NCBI RefSeq assembly: GCF_030268685.1
Contig: NZ_BSRQ01000010.1
Coordinates: 124,001 to 188,000, forward strand
Source of the DNA: Microtetraspora sp. NBRC 13810
Lineage (GTDB): Bacteria; Actinomycetota; Actinomycetes; Streptosporangiales; Streptosporangiaceae
Reading direction: 5' to 3'
DNA length: 64,000 nucleotides
A program made the position numbers and the translations under genes. Shown piece after piece: positions 52,524-60,595 of the stretch; the first letter of the stretch is position 1; the number at the start of each line of letters is the position of its first letter. Below the pieces are notes generated by a model. It was not told where the DNA came from and did not search any database. It saw only the letters and a program-made list of their open reading frames with translations.

Positions 52524-53098
52524 TTAAGCCCCGCGAAAGCCCTGGTCACAGCCACTCATTAATGATCGCGATTTGAACGGTGGCCTCGTAGCGCACGGCG
52601 AGCTTGTCGTATCTCGTGGCAACGGCGCGATTCTCGTGGCAACGGCGCGATTACGCTTGAGTCGATTGATGCCGCATTCGACCGCGTGACGCTTGCGGTA
52701 GTCGGTTTTGTCGAACTTCGGTGGCCGGCCGCCGCGGGAGCCGAGCTTGCGGCGGTTGCGGGCGCGGTCCGCAGGAACCGGGATCGTCGCCTTGATCCCG
52801 CGTCTGCGCAGGTAGGCGCGGTTCTTACGGGAGTCGTACGCCTTGTCAGCTCGCACTCGGTCCGGTCGCCTGCGTGGCCGCCCCAGGCCGAGCCGGGGCA
52901 CCCGAATCGCCTCCAGGACCCGCTCGAACTGCGGAGAATCACCGCGCTGGCCGGCCGTGATCACAACCGACAGGGGTTTCTGCCCTTGTTCGACGACGAG
53001 GTGGATCTTGCTGGTCAGTCCGCCTCGGGAGCGTCCGAGGCTGTGATCAGGCGGCTCGACGGCGACACCACCGGGCGGTTCTTTCTGGAGATCCCCCT
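52524..53098 (-). pseudogene. IS5-family transposase, downstream part (orfB), frameshifted by a duplication
   Basis: The frame entered after a +1 shift near the AAAAGGGGG run (about 53095-53103) gives [34 protein letters not shown] with the second catalytic Asp, and [19 protein letters not shown] with the catalytic Glu. It then leaves frame because of a 20-bp duplication. Collapsing that duplication restores [19 protein letters not shown] and EWL with a stop at 52548-52546, the normal family end. The element is probably immobile as it stands. Confidence 0.85.
52613..52652. repeat. exact 20-bp tandem duplication inside the transposase
   Basis: CTCGTGGCAACGGCGCGATT is present at 52613-52632 and again at 52633-52652 with no mismatch. 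Being 20 bp, it shifts the transposase frame and scrambles its last ~30 residues. Confidence 0.97.
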
Positions 53099-53440
53099 TT
53101 TAACGGCCCCTGCGGCGTGCTGGTGGGCGCGGCAGACGGTGGAGTCGACGTTCACGTCCCAGGTGATCAATCCCTTCGCGTCGGCCTGCGCCTGGAGCTG
53201 GGTGACGATCCGCGCCCAGATACCGTCGCGCTGCCAGCGGCGGAAGAGGTCGTAGATCCGGTCCCACGGGCCGTATCGCTCGGGCACGTCCCGCCACGGG
53301 ACTCCAGTCCGCGTTCGCCACCGTATGCCGTCTAGCAGCTGCCGTCTGGGCCAGGTCGTTGGCCGTCCTGGCTTCTTGCCCTGCGGCAGCAACGGCTGCA
53401 GCCTGGCCCACTGGCTATTCGTTAGATCACCACGCCCCAC
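53015..53440 (-). CDS. IS5-family transposase, N-terminal part (orfA)
   Basis: A 141-codon frame with the IS5-type N-terminal domain: [53 protein letters not shown], and [15 protein letters not shown] with the first catalytic Asp. GTG 53440 is the likely start, 45 bp inside the right-hand inverted repeat. Members of this group make full transposase by frameshifting into the next frame at an A/G run, which is present here. Confidence 0.85.
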   Translation of the reverse strand: MGRGDLTNSQWARLQPLLPQGKKPGRPTTWPRRQLLDGIRWRTRTGVPWRDVPERYGPWDRIYDLFRRWQRDGIWARIVTQLQAQADAKGLITWDVNVDSTVCRAHQHAAGAVKRGISRKNRPVVSPSSRLITASDAPEAD

Positions 53441-53530
53441 GGCACGTGATCATCTACGACCAAGATTCACTTTCGCAACACACCCTAGGCCCGCCATAAC
53501 GCCACGGTGGGACGGACCGCACACGGGTTC

Positions 53531-54286
53531 TCAGCTGGTGGCGCCCCAGGTGAGGGAGAGGCCGGTGGCGGCGCGTTCGGTGCGGATCTCCATCATGCTG
53601 CCGAGGATGGTGGCATGGTCGGACACCACGGGCGTCGCGTCGAGCGTGTAGGTGATGCGGGTGCTGACGAGCACCGGGCTGCCCGGCGGCTCGTGCAGGT
53701 GGCGGGCGGCGGCGGGGTCGAGCAAACCGGGCCGGACCACCTCGGACGCCCGGGCGACCGTCACTCCCGCGTCGGCGAGGGCCGTGTAGAGGGAGACGGC
53801 GGTGAAGTCGTGGTCGCGGATCTGGTCGGCCACCGGCCGGCGGACCCAGGACACCTGGTGCACGGCGGGACGTCCCGCGAACTCGCGGACCCGCTCCAGC
53901 CGCAGGGCGGTGTCGCCGGGACGCAGCCGCAGCTCCGCGGCGATCCGGGCGGGGACCCGGCGCACCGCCCGCCCGGCCACCGCGGTACGCACGTCGTGCC
54001 CCTGTTTACGCAGGTCGTCGACCAGGCTGCGGAGCGAGTCGAGCTGGTACGCCAGGTGGGGCGGGGCGACGAACGTGCCCCTGCCGGGCTGCTGCACGAT
54101 CAGCCTCTCGTCGCTGAGCTCCCGCAACGCCTGGCGCAGCGTCATGAGGGTCACTCCGTAGGAGGCGCTCAGCTCCCGTTGCGGCGGCAGGGCCGCACCG
54201 GGGGCGTAGTGTCCCGACCGGATCTTCGCGGCGAGGTCGGCGGCGATGGCGCGGTATCTCGCCTCGTGCCCGGCGTCGGGGGTCAT
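53531..54286 (-). CDS. GntR/HutC family transcriptional regulator
   Basis: This 251-residue regulator has an N-terminal GntR winged helix (YRAIAADLAAKIRSGHYAPGAALPPQRELSASYGV in all, ending LMTLRQALRELSDERL) and a C-terminal UTRA ligand domain (RERVREFAGRPAVHQVSWV-like, TRITYTLDATPVV). ATG 54286 overlaps the trpA stop (ATGA), so it is the third gene of a trpB-trpA-gntR unit and probably regulates it through the repeats upstream of trpB. The effector is unknown. Confidence 0.9.
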   Translation of the reverse strand: MTPDAGHEARYRAIAADLAAKIRSGHYAPGAALPPQRELSASYGVTLMTLRQALRELSDERLIVQQPGRGTFVAPPHLAYQLDSLRSLVDDLRKQGHDVRTAVAGRAVRRVPARIAAELRLRPGDTALRLERVREFAGRPAVHQVSWVRRPVADQIRDHDFTAVSLYTALADAGVTVARASEVVRPGLLDPAAARHLHEPPGSPVLVSTRITYTLDATPVVSDHATILGSMMEIRTERAATGLSLTWGATS

Positions 54287-55098
54287 CGTGGTCGGTCACA
54301 CTCCTGGTCGAGGGCCTGCCGCAGGGTCGCGAGGAAGGCCCGCAGGTCGTCCGGCCCAGCCCCGTCGAGCACCCGCCGCATGACCGCGGCGCCGACCACC
54401 ACGCCGTCGGCGTGCCGGCGGGCTTCGCGTGCCTGGTCCGGGGTGGAAATGCCAAATCCTAGCAAGACCGGCCGGTCGGTGACGCGCCTGATCCGCTCGG
54501 TGAGCTCCGCCGCCGAAGCGGCGAGGGCGGCCCGCTCACCGGTGGTGCCCATCAGCGACACCGCGTAGACGAATCCGCGGCTGCGGCACGAGATCTCCGC
54601 CAGCCGCGGCTGCGGCGTCACCGGCGACGCCAGCAGGACCAGCTCGATCCCGGCGGCGGCGGCCACGTCCGTCAGCTCGTCCGCCTCGTGCACCGGCAGG
54701 TCGGGCACGATCAGGCCGCCGACGCCGGCCCGGCGCAGCGCGGCGCAGAACGCCTCGGCGCCGTCGTGCAGCACCAGGTTGTAGTAGGTGCTGGCGACCA
54801 GCGGCACGCCCAGGTCCGGCATGCCGGACAGCTCGGCGAGGATCCGGCGGGTGCTCGCCCCCCGGGCCAGTGCCGTGTCACCGGCCTGCTGGATGGTGAC
54901 GCCGTCCAGCGTGGGGTCGGAGAAGGGCAGGCCGACCTCGATCGCGTCCGCCCCGGCGGCGGCGAACGCCCGCAGGTAGTCCGTCCAACTGGGCGTGATC
55001 CCCCCGGTGACGTACGGCATGAGCAGGCCGCGGCCGGTGTCCCTGCGGGCACGCAGGTGGCGTTCGACCGCGCCCGCGGCCAGGGTGGGGTTCGTCAC
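54283..55098 (-). CDS. trpA: tryptophan synthase alpha subunit
   Basis: A 271-residue TIM barrel that cleaves indole-3-glycerol phosphate to indole. The catalytic Glu and Asp lie in GADAIEVGLPFSDPTLDG; the phosphate-binding loop blocks are GFVYAVSLMGTTGER and LLGFGISTPDQAR. GTG 55098 overlaps the trpB stop (GTGA). Acts as an alpha-beta complex channelling indole to TrpB. Other trp genes are not in the window, and pairing with a GntR regulator is atypical. Confidence 0.94.
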   Translation of the reverse strand: MTNPTLAAGAVERHLRARRDTGRGLLMPYVTGGITPSWTDYLRAFAAAGADAIEVGLPFSDPTLDGVTIQQAGDTALARGASTRRILAELSGMPDLGVPLVASTYYNLVLHDGAEAFCAALRRAGVGGLIVPDLPVHEADELTDVAAAAGIELVLLASPVTPQPRLAEISCRSRGFVYAVSLMGTTGERAALAASAAELTERIRRVTDRPVLLGFGISTPDQAREARRHADGVVVGAAVMRRVLDGAGPDDLRAFLATLRQALDQECDRPR

Positions 55099-56300
55099 AG
55101 CAGTTCCTTCAGGGTTGAGACGTCCTTGTCGCCCCGGCCGGACAACGTCATCAGCACCGTCGATCCCGCGGGCAGGTCGCCGCCGCCCGCCGCGCGGATC
55201 ACCCAGGCGAGGGCGTGCGCCGATTCGAGCGCCGGGACGATGCCTTCGGTGCGCGCCAGCCGTACCGCCGCGCCGACCGCCTCGTCGTCGGTCACCGTGA
55301 CGTAGCGGGCCCGGCCCAGGTCGCGCAGGTGGGCGTGCTCCGGGCCGACTCCCGGGTAGTCGAGCCCGGCGGCGATGGAGTGCGCCTGGGTGATCTGCCC
55401 GTCGTCGTCCTGCAGGAACAGCGAGCGGCAGCCGTGCATGACACCGAGCCGGCCGCGGGCCGCCCCGGCGCCGCCCTCCGCCTCGACCCCGACCAGGCGC
55501 GCCGGGGTGTCGGCGAATCCGGCGAACGTGCCGGCCGCGTTGGAGCCGCCGCCGACGCACGCGACCACGTAGTCCGGGACGCCGGTCCGCAGCTCGGCGG
55601 CGCACTGCCCGCGGGCCTCGTCGCCGATGACCCGCTGGAACTCCCTGACCATCCATGGGTAGGGATCCGGCCCGACGACCGAGCCGACGCAGTAGTGGGA
55701 GTCGCCGGTCGCGCCCACCCAGTGCCGCATGGCCTCGCTGGTCGCGTCCTTGAGGGTACGGCTGCCCGCGGTCACCGGGACCACCTCGGCGCCCAGCATG
55801 CGCATCCGGAAGACGTTCAGCGCCTGCCGCTCGATGTCGCGCTCGCCCATGAACACCGTGGCCTCCAGCCCGAGCAGCGCGGCGGCGGTCGCGGTGGCCA
55901 CCCCGTGCTGGCCCGCTCCCGTCTCGGCGATCAGCCTGCGCCGTCCCATCCGGGTGGCCAGCAGGGCCTGGCCCAGCACATTGTTGATCTTGTGGGATCC
56001 GGTGTGGGTGAGATCCTCGCGCTTGAGGTACAGCCGCACGCCCAGCGCCTCCGACAGCCGGCCGGCCGGTGTGAGCGGGGTCGGCCGCCCGGCGTGCACG
56101 GCGAGCAGCCGCGCCAGGGCGCCGCGGAACCCCGGATCCGCCCAGGCCTCCCGGAACGCCTCGTCCACCTCGCGGCACACCTCCACCAGGGACTCCGGCG
56201 CGTACCGCCCGCCGTACTCGCCGAATCGGCCCCGCGCCCGGGGCTCGCCCATCGTCCCGTCCAGCAGGACCGGCTCACACCACGGCAGCACGTCTCGCAT
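55095..56300 (-). CDS. trpB: tryptophan synthase beta subunit
   Basis: A 401-residue PLP enzyme condensing indole and serine. The PLP lysine is K104 in HTGSHKINN; GAGQHGVATATAAALLG, CVGGGSNAAGTFAGF (phosphate loop) and SGRGDKDV are diagnostic. ATG 56300 follows GGAG. An open frame extends 33 codons upstream but is unlike TrpB. First gene of trpB-trpA-gntR; two direct repeats lie 15-44 bp upstream of its start. Confidence 0.95.
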   Translation of the reverse strand: MRDVLPWCEPVLLDGTMGEPRARGRFGEYGGRYAPESLVEVCREVDEAFREAWADPGFRGALARLLAVHAGRPTPLTPAGRLSEALGVRLYLKREDLTHTGSHKINNVLGQALLATRMGRRRLIAETGAGQHGVATATAAALLGLEATVFMGERDIERQALNVFRMRMLGAEVVPVTAGSRTLKDATSEAMRHWVGATGDSHYCVGSVVGPDPYPWMVREFQRVIGDEARGQCAAELRTGVPDYVVACVGGGSNAAGTFAGFADTPARLVGVEAEGGAGAARGRLGVMHGCRSLFLQDDDGQITQAHSIAAGLDYPGVGPEHAHLRDLGRARYVTVTDDEAVGAAVRLARTEGIVPALESAHALAWVIRAAGGGDLPAGSTVLMTLSGRGDKDVSTLKELL

Positions 56301-56314
56301 GCCACACTCCGATC

Positions 56315-56344
56315 GTTCTATAACTCTCCAATGAGTTCTATAAC
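56315..56344. promoter_or_regulatory. direct-repeat operator/promoter upstream of trpB
   Basis: GTTCTATAAC occurs exactly at 56315-56324 and 56335-56344, a 20-bp period that puts both on one face of the helix. Each copy is itself nearly palindromic (8 of 10). The AT-rich elements are likely the promoter and the binding site of the operon's GntR regulator. Confidence 0.7.
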
Positions 56345-56486
56345 AGTGAGTGTGGCATGCGCGGCGCGGACACGCCACCACCGGTGCTCGGCACGGCATT
56401 CAACGCCGTCGCGTGGTCGGCGAGTGCCGTCGACCGGTCGTGGCCGTGGCGCAGCCCGTGGTGGACGGTGACCCGACTGCCGCCGG

Positions 56487-57308
56487 TCAGCCTGCGGCCT
56501 TGCGGCTGAGGTCTTCCCAGGCGCGGTACTCCTCGGCGCGGGCCTGGTCCATCTGCTGGACGAGGTCGTAGGAGTAGCTGCCGACGATCAGCCGCAGCGG
56601 CGGCTTCGGCAGGTCGACCAGTTCCATGATGACGGGAGCGGCCGTGCTCGGGTCGGGGCCGGCCTCTTCGCCCCACATCTCGGCCAGCTTGACCCGCAGG
56701 GGCTCGTAGGCCGGATGGGCCTCCGTCGTCGTGGTGCCCGCCGTGAACAGCCCGGTGTTGTAGCCGCCCATCTGGACGATGGTGACCTTGATGCCGAAGG
56801 GCTCGACCTCCATCGCCAGCGCCTGGCTGACCGAGTCGAGCGCCGCCTTGCCCGCCCCGTAGAACCCGACGGAGGCGAAACCGCCCGCGGAGCCCATCGA
56901 GGTGACCTGGAGGATGTGCCCGGACCCCTGCGCCCGCAGGTACGGGACGACAGCCTGGGCGACCCAGATCGCGCCGAAGAGGTTGACGTCGAGGTGGGCC
57001 CGGATCTGCTCCTCGGTGGCCTCCTCCACCATGCCGAACAGCAGTCCGCCGGCGTTGTTGACCACGACGTCGAGCCTGCCGAAGGCCGCCGCCGCCCGGT
57101 CCACCCCTTCCCGCACGGCCTGGCGGTCGGAGACGTCCAGCGGTAGCCGTACGAGGCTGCCCGGATGCTTCTCGGCCAGATCCGCGAGCGGATCGACATT
57201 GCGGGCGGCGGCCACGACACGGTCTCCGGCGGCCAGCGCGGCCTCGGCGAATGCCCTGCCCAGACCTCGGGACGCGCCGGTGATGAACCATACTCGGGCG
57301 GTCGTCAC
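56487..57308 (-). CDS. SDR family oxidoreductase
   Basis: A 273-residue classical short-chain dehydrogenase: ITGASRGLGRAF (cofactor loop), NNAGGLLFG, and the catalytic Ser/Tyr/Lys in SMGSAG and FYGAGKAALD. The C-terminal extension KPPLRLIVGSYSYD is typical of the Baeyer-type SDR subgroup found next to TetR genes. Divergent from a TetR gene, with palindromic operators in the 134-bp gap, so probably repressed by it. Substrate unknown, plausibly a xenobiotic or carbonyl compound. Confidence 0.9.
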   Translation of the reverse strand: MTTARVWFITGASRGLGRAFAEAALAAGDRVVAAARNVDPLADLAEKHPGSLVRLPLDVSDRQAVREGVDRAAAAFGRLDVVVNNAGGLLFGMVEEATEEQIRAHLDVNLFGAIWVAQAVVPYLRAQGSGHILQVTSMGSAGGFASVGFYGAGKAALDSVSQALAMEVEPFGIKVTIVQMGGYNTGLFTAGTTTTEAHPAYEPLRVKLAEMWGEEAGPDPSTAAPVIMELVDLPKPPLRLIVGSYSYDLVQQMDQARAEEYRAWEDLSRKAAG

Positions 57309-57339
57309 TGGCCTTCACCTCCTTGGGATCGTCACAAGA

Positions 57340-57356
57340 CGAGACGTTTCGTCTCG
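57340..57356. promoter_or_regulatory. TetR operator 1 in the SDR/TetR gap
   Basis: CGAGACG-TTT-CGTCTCG, a perfect 17-bp palindrome 32 bp upstream of the SDR start codon. It shares the AGACG/CGTCT core with operator 2. Confidence 0.75.
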
Positions 57357-57398
57357 CCGTACTGCGGCCCCAATCCTGCAACCGCGCCCTCCACCTGT

Positions 57399-57415
57399 CA
57401 AGACGGACCGTCTTG
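57399..57415. promoter_or_regulatory. TetR operator 2 in the SDR/TetR gap
   Basis: CAAGACGG-A-CCGTCTTG, a perfect 17-bp palindrome 28 bp upstream of the tetR start codon, with GTCTCG immediately after. The two operators are 59 bp apart centre to centre, one per divergent promoter. Confidence 0.78.
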
Positions 57416-57442
57416 TCTCGGGTTCCTGCTAGCCTCACCGGC

Positions 57443-58042
57443 ATGTCCACCGCCAAGAAGCCGAACCCCGCCCGCCGCAGCGAGCGGTCCCGGCAGGCGA
57501 TCTTCGAGGCCACCCGCGAGCTGATCTCCGAGGTGGGGTACGCCAACGTCTCGATCGAGGCCATCGCCGCACGGGCGGGCGCGGGCAAGCAGACCATCTA
57601 CCGGTGGTGGCGCTCCAAGGCGGCCGTGGTCTTCGACTCCTTCCTGGCGCTCAGCGAGGCGAGCCAGGGGGAAGGGATGGAGCTCCCCGACACGGGCGAC
57701 ATCGAGGCCGATCTCAAAGTCGTCATGCGGGCGACCGTCAGCGAGTTCGCCGATCCGGACTTCGAGGCGCCGATCCGGGCGCTCAACGCGGAGATCATCA
57801 ACGATCCCGACCTCGCCGCCCAGTACCGCGACAAGCTGGCCGGTCCTGTTGACGAGGCCAAGAAGGCCCGGCTGCGCAGCGCACAGCGAGCGGGCCAGAT
57901 CGCGGCCGACGCCGACCTCGACCTGGTGCTCGAACTGCTCTACGCCCCCCTCTACCAGCGCTGGCTGAACCGCTCCGGGCCGCTCACGCCCGAGTACGCC
58001 GACGCCCTCGTGGACCTCACACTCAGGGCATTCCGCCCCTGA
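57443..58042 (+). CDS. TetR family regulator
   Basis: A 199-residue TetR protein. The DNA-binding domain is at about residues 15-60 (QAIFEATRELISEVGYANVS, IAARAGAGKQTIYRWWRSK). The C-terminal domain resembles TetR_C-type ligand domains (LDLVLELLYAPLYQRWL). ATG 57443 is used. Two palindromes in the divergent gap suggest it represses itself and the SDR gene. Confidence 0.92.
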   Translation: MSTAKKPNPARRSERSRQAIFEATRELISEVGYANVSIEAIAARAGAGKQTIYRWWRSKAAVVFDSFLALSEASQGEGMELPDTGDIEADLKVVMRATVSEFADPDFEAPIRALNAEIINDPDLAAQYRDKLAGPVDEAKKARLRSAQRAGQIAADADLDLVLELLYAPLYQRWLNRSGPLTPEYADALVDLTLRAFRP

Positions 58043-58146
58043 GAAACCCTGACCTGCCCGAAGAGCGACAGACGTGGCATCCGGCGCCGCAGTGCCGGGC
58101 TCTGGGCGCGTCGTCGTCGGGGCTGATCGCCGATTCGACGGCGGGG

Positions 58147-58725
58147 CTAGGCCGGATCGGCATCGTCGGTGAAGTGCGGGAGAACCATCTCGACCAGTCT
58201 GGCGACGTCGGCGTCGACCATCGGCTCGCCGGTCATGCCCATCCGGTGGAGCAGGGTTCCGACGACGACGTCGATGAAGAACAGGACCCGGTTCTCCGGC
58301 TCGCCCAGCGCCTCCTGGAGGGCGAGCCGGTATGGGTCCTGCAACCGCGCGGACAGGACCTCGCGCAGGGCCGGATCGCTGACGGCGTCGCTGAACACGC
58401 CTGCGAACGCGTCGCCCACCCCGGGCTCGCTGATCTTCGCCGCGATCCAGTGGATGGCCGAGGACATGAACTCGGCTCGGCCGGCGCCCTCCTGCGGCAT
58501 CGGGCCGAACGCGTCAAGGAGGCAGTCCACGATCAGCGCGCCCTTCGACGGCCAGCGACGGTAGATCGTCGTCTTCGCGACGCCGGCCGCGGCGGCGATG
58601 CGGTCGACGGTGGCATGCGCGTAGCCGAGCTCGTTGACCGTGCTCAGCGTTGCGGCGAAGACCACGGCGTTGACGCCGGAGCGCGGGCGACCGGGTGGTC
58701 TGGCGGATGCGGTCGATCGGGTCAT
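58147..58725 (-). CDS. TetR family regulator
   Basis: A 192-residue TetR protein: GRPRSGVNAVVFAATLSTV, VDRIAAAAGVAKTTIYRRWPSK for the helix-turn-helix, then a helical ligand domain (RMGMTGEPMVDADVARLVEMV). ATG 58725; the frame is open 39 codons further but that part overlaps the promoter and divergent gene. Divergent from an alpha/beta hydrolase gene with a 76-bp gap holding a 12-bp palindrome. Confidence 0.9.
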   Translation of the reverse strand: MTRSTASARPPGRPRSGVNAVVFAATLSTVNELGYAHATVDRIAAAAGVAKTTIYRRWPSKGALIVDCLLDAFGPMPQEGAGRAEFMSSAIHWIAAKISEPGVGDAFAGVFSDAVSDPALREVLSARLQDPYRLALQEALGEPENRVLFFIDVVVGTLLHRMGMTGEPMVDADVARLVEMVLPHFTDDADPA

Positions 58726-58755
58726 GGCCACACGATAACGACTTGCGCTACGCTT

Positions 58756-58767
58756 GGTATCGATACC
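58756..58767. promoter_or_regulatory. TetR operator between the regulator and hydrolase genes
   Basis: GGTATCGATACC is a perfect 12-bp palindrome 35 bp upstream of the hydrolase start. A related looser repeat, GGTAGCGAAACTATCC, follows at 58771-58786. Confidence 0.75.
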
Positions 58768-58801
58768 TTTGGTAGCGAAACTATCCGGCCAAGGAGGAGA
58801 C

Positions 58802-59794
58802 ATGAGCGAGGTCACCGGTACGGAGCGGCCGCCGCTGGGCATCCGCTTACTGCATGCCCTGGGAAAAGAGCCGGACTGGTCGGCGATGACGGCCGAGAAA
58901 CTGGTCGCCTACAGCGACGCGGAGAACCGCAAGCGGGCATCCCGCCTGGCGCGGGTGATCACCGGGTTCCCGGACCGCGGCGCCACGATCGAATGGCAGG
59001 AGATGGCGCTGCCCGGCCGCGACCTCCGGGTCCGGGTGTACCGGCCGTCGCCCGGGCGCGGCGGGGGCGCCGGCCGGGCCGGACTGCCGCTCGTGCTCCA
59101 CGTGCACGGAGGCGGGTTCGTGGGCACGGCGGTGCAGAGCGACTGGGTGAACAGCCACCTCGCCGCGCGGCTGCCCGCGGTCGTCGTCTCGGTCGAGCAC
59201 CGCCTCCTCGACCCGGAGACTCCGCTGCCGGCCGCCGTCGACGACGGCTGGGACGTGCTCCAGCGCGTGGTACGGCATGCCGCGCAGTGGGGAATCGACC
59301 CGGCGCGGACCGCCGTCTTCGGTGAGAGCACCGGCTCGATGGTCACCGCCCTGGTCGCGATCCGGGCCAGGGAGTCCGATCTGCCCCTGCGGGCGCAGGT
59401 GCTGGTCAACCCCGTTGTCGACCTGACCTCGACGATGTTCGAGCACGCCTCGATCACCCGGCACGCCCACAGCCCGACCCTCACCGTGCCGCAGATGCGG
59501 CTGCTCCACCGGTTCGCCGTTCCGCCGGGAACGGATCCTCGTGCGATGTCGCCGCTGTATGCCGACGATCTGAGCGGGCTGGCCCCAGCGCTCGTGGTGG
59601 TGCCGACCATCGACCCGCTGGCCGACCACGGCCGCAGTTACGCCGAAGCACTGCGCGCGGCCGGGACGCCCGCGCGGCTCACCGAACATCCCGGAGCGAC
59701 GCACGCGTTCCTCAGCATGCCGGGCGTGGTGCCGCAGGCCAAGGCCGCGCGAGCGGAGATCGCCGAGTTCCTTCGGGTGGCCCTCGCCGGGTGA
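58802..59794 (+). CDS. alpha/beta hydrolase (hormone-sensitive-lipase-like esterase)
   Basis: A 330-residue cytoplasmic esterase. The HSL oxyanion motif HGGGF lies near residue 102, the nucleophile is S176 in GESTGS, the acid is in PTIDPLADHG, and the His is in PGATHAF. ATG 58802 has AAGGAGGAGA directly upstream. Divergent from, and probably repressed by, the TetR gene. It would hydrolyse a small ester; the inducer may be the substrate. Confidence 0.92.
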   Translation: MSEVTGTERPPLGIRLLHALGKEPDWSAMTAEKLVAYSDAENRKRASRLARVITGFPDRGATIEWQEMALPGRDLRVRVYRPSPGRGGGAGRAGLPLVLHVHGGGFVGTAVQSDWVNSHLAARLPAVVVSVEHRLLDPETPLPAAVDDGWDVLQRVVRHAAQWGIDPARTAVFGESTGSMVTALVAIRARESDLPLRAQVLVNPVVDLTSTMFEHASITRHAHSPTLTVPQMRLLHRFAVPPGTDPRAMSPLYADDLSGLAPALVVVPTIDPLADHGRSYAEALRAAGTPARLTEHPGATHAFLSMPGVVPQAKAARAEIAEFLRVALAG

Positions 59795-60022
59795 CAGGTC
59801 CCGGCCTGCCGGTTTCTGTTCCACGTCATCGGGCCGGCCGAGACACGGGGAAAGACCCTCCACCAGATGTCGTACGAGACGGCCGTGCGGGCCGATCCCC
59901 CGTGGACGGGCCCGGCCGGTGACCTCGCCGGGTGCTCCACGGCGCGTTGCCGAAGCGGCGCCGCCGGTGCCACCATGTGGCCCTCGTGAGGGGAGGGCGT
60001 ATGACGTTCCTGCGGGCCGGTC

Positions 60023-60560
60023 CCGCTCGACGGCGTCTCCTGGCTGCACACGGGGTCGCTGGCCACGCTCGCCGGACCGGGCGCGCCGCGGGTCAGGGAC
60101 CTGATGGCAGGCGCCGCCGGCGCGGGGGTCCGGGTGTCCTACGACCCGAACATCCGGCCCTCGCTCCTCGCCGGCCACGCGGAGGCGGTCGCCGCCGTGA
60201 CGGAGTGCGTACGGCGGGCGAGCCTGGTCAAGGCCAGCGTGGAGGACCTCGACTGGCTGTATCCCGGCGAGCCGTACCTCGACGTGGCCCGGCGCTGGGC
60301 GGGGCCGTCCGGGCGGCGGCCGGTAGGTGGTCACCCGGGGCGGCGACGGCGCGGTGGCGGTCCTCGGCGAGGACGTGATCGCCTGTCCCGCGCCCGCCGT
60401 GCGGGTGGTGGACACGGTCGGCGCGGGCGACGCCTTCACCGCCGCCTGCCTCGCGTACCTCGGCGCGGCAGAGTGCACGCCGCGCCGTCGAGCTGGTCTC
60501 CCACCGGGCTACGGTGGACGAGGACATGATCGCGAACGCGGCGTTCCCGACATATTGACG
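60023..60560 (+). pseudogene. decayed PfkB/fructokinase-like gene
   Basis: The reading frame from 60023 gives DGVSWLHTGSLATLAGPG, then VSYDPNIRPSL and KASVEDLDWLYPGEPYLDVA, all typical of fructokinases. An extra A at 60325 then breaks the frame; deleting it joins PVVVTRGGDGAVAVLG and the anion-hole motif DTVGAGDAFTAACLAYL (about 60405-60460). The N-terminal third is missing and the C-terminus degrades after 60470, where a third frame reads RAVELVSHRATVDEDMIAN. The wider gap 59795-60595 contains no intact gene. Confidence 0.8.
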
Positions 60561-60595
60561 GGACAAATTTCCCAATAGTGCAGAAAGGGGTACAC

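Larger units (their letters stand above)
51531..53484. mobile_element. 1.95-kb segment with IS5-like outer ends carrying a nucleotidyltransferase
   Basis: The left edge begins GGCCTGTTGCGAAA (51531) and the right edge, read inwards, GGTGTGTTGCGAAA (from 53484): 12 of 14 positions match as inverted repeats. CTAG flanks both sides (51527-51530 and 53485-53488), as expected of a target duplication. Inside are a nucleotidyltransferase gene and a broken IS5-family transposase. It may be one passenger-carrying element, or a trapped gene between two IS copies; the transposase's own left end near 52526-52541 retains only GCGAAAG. Confidence 0.6.
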
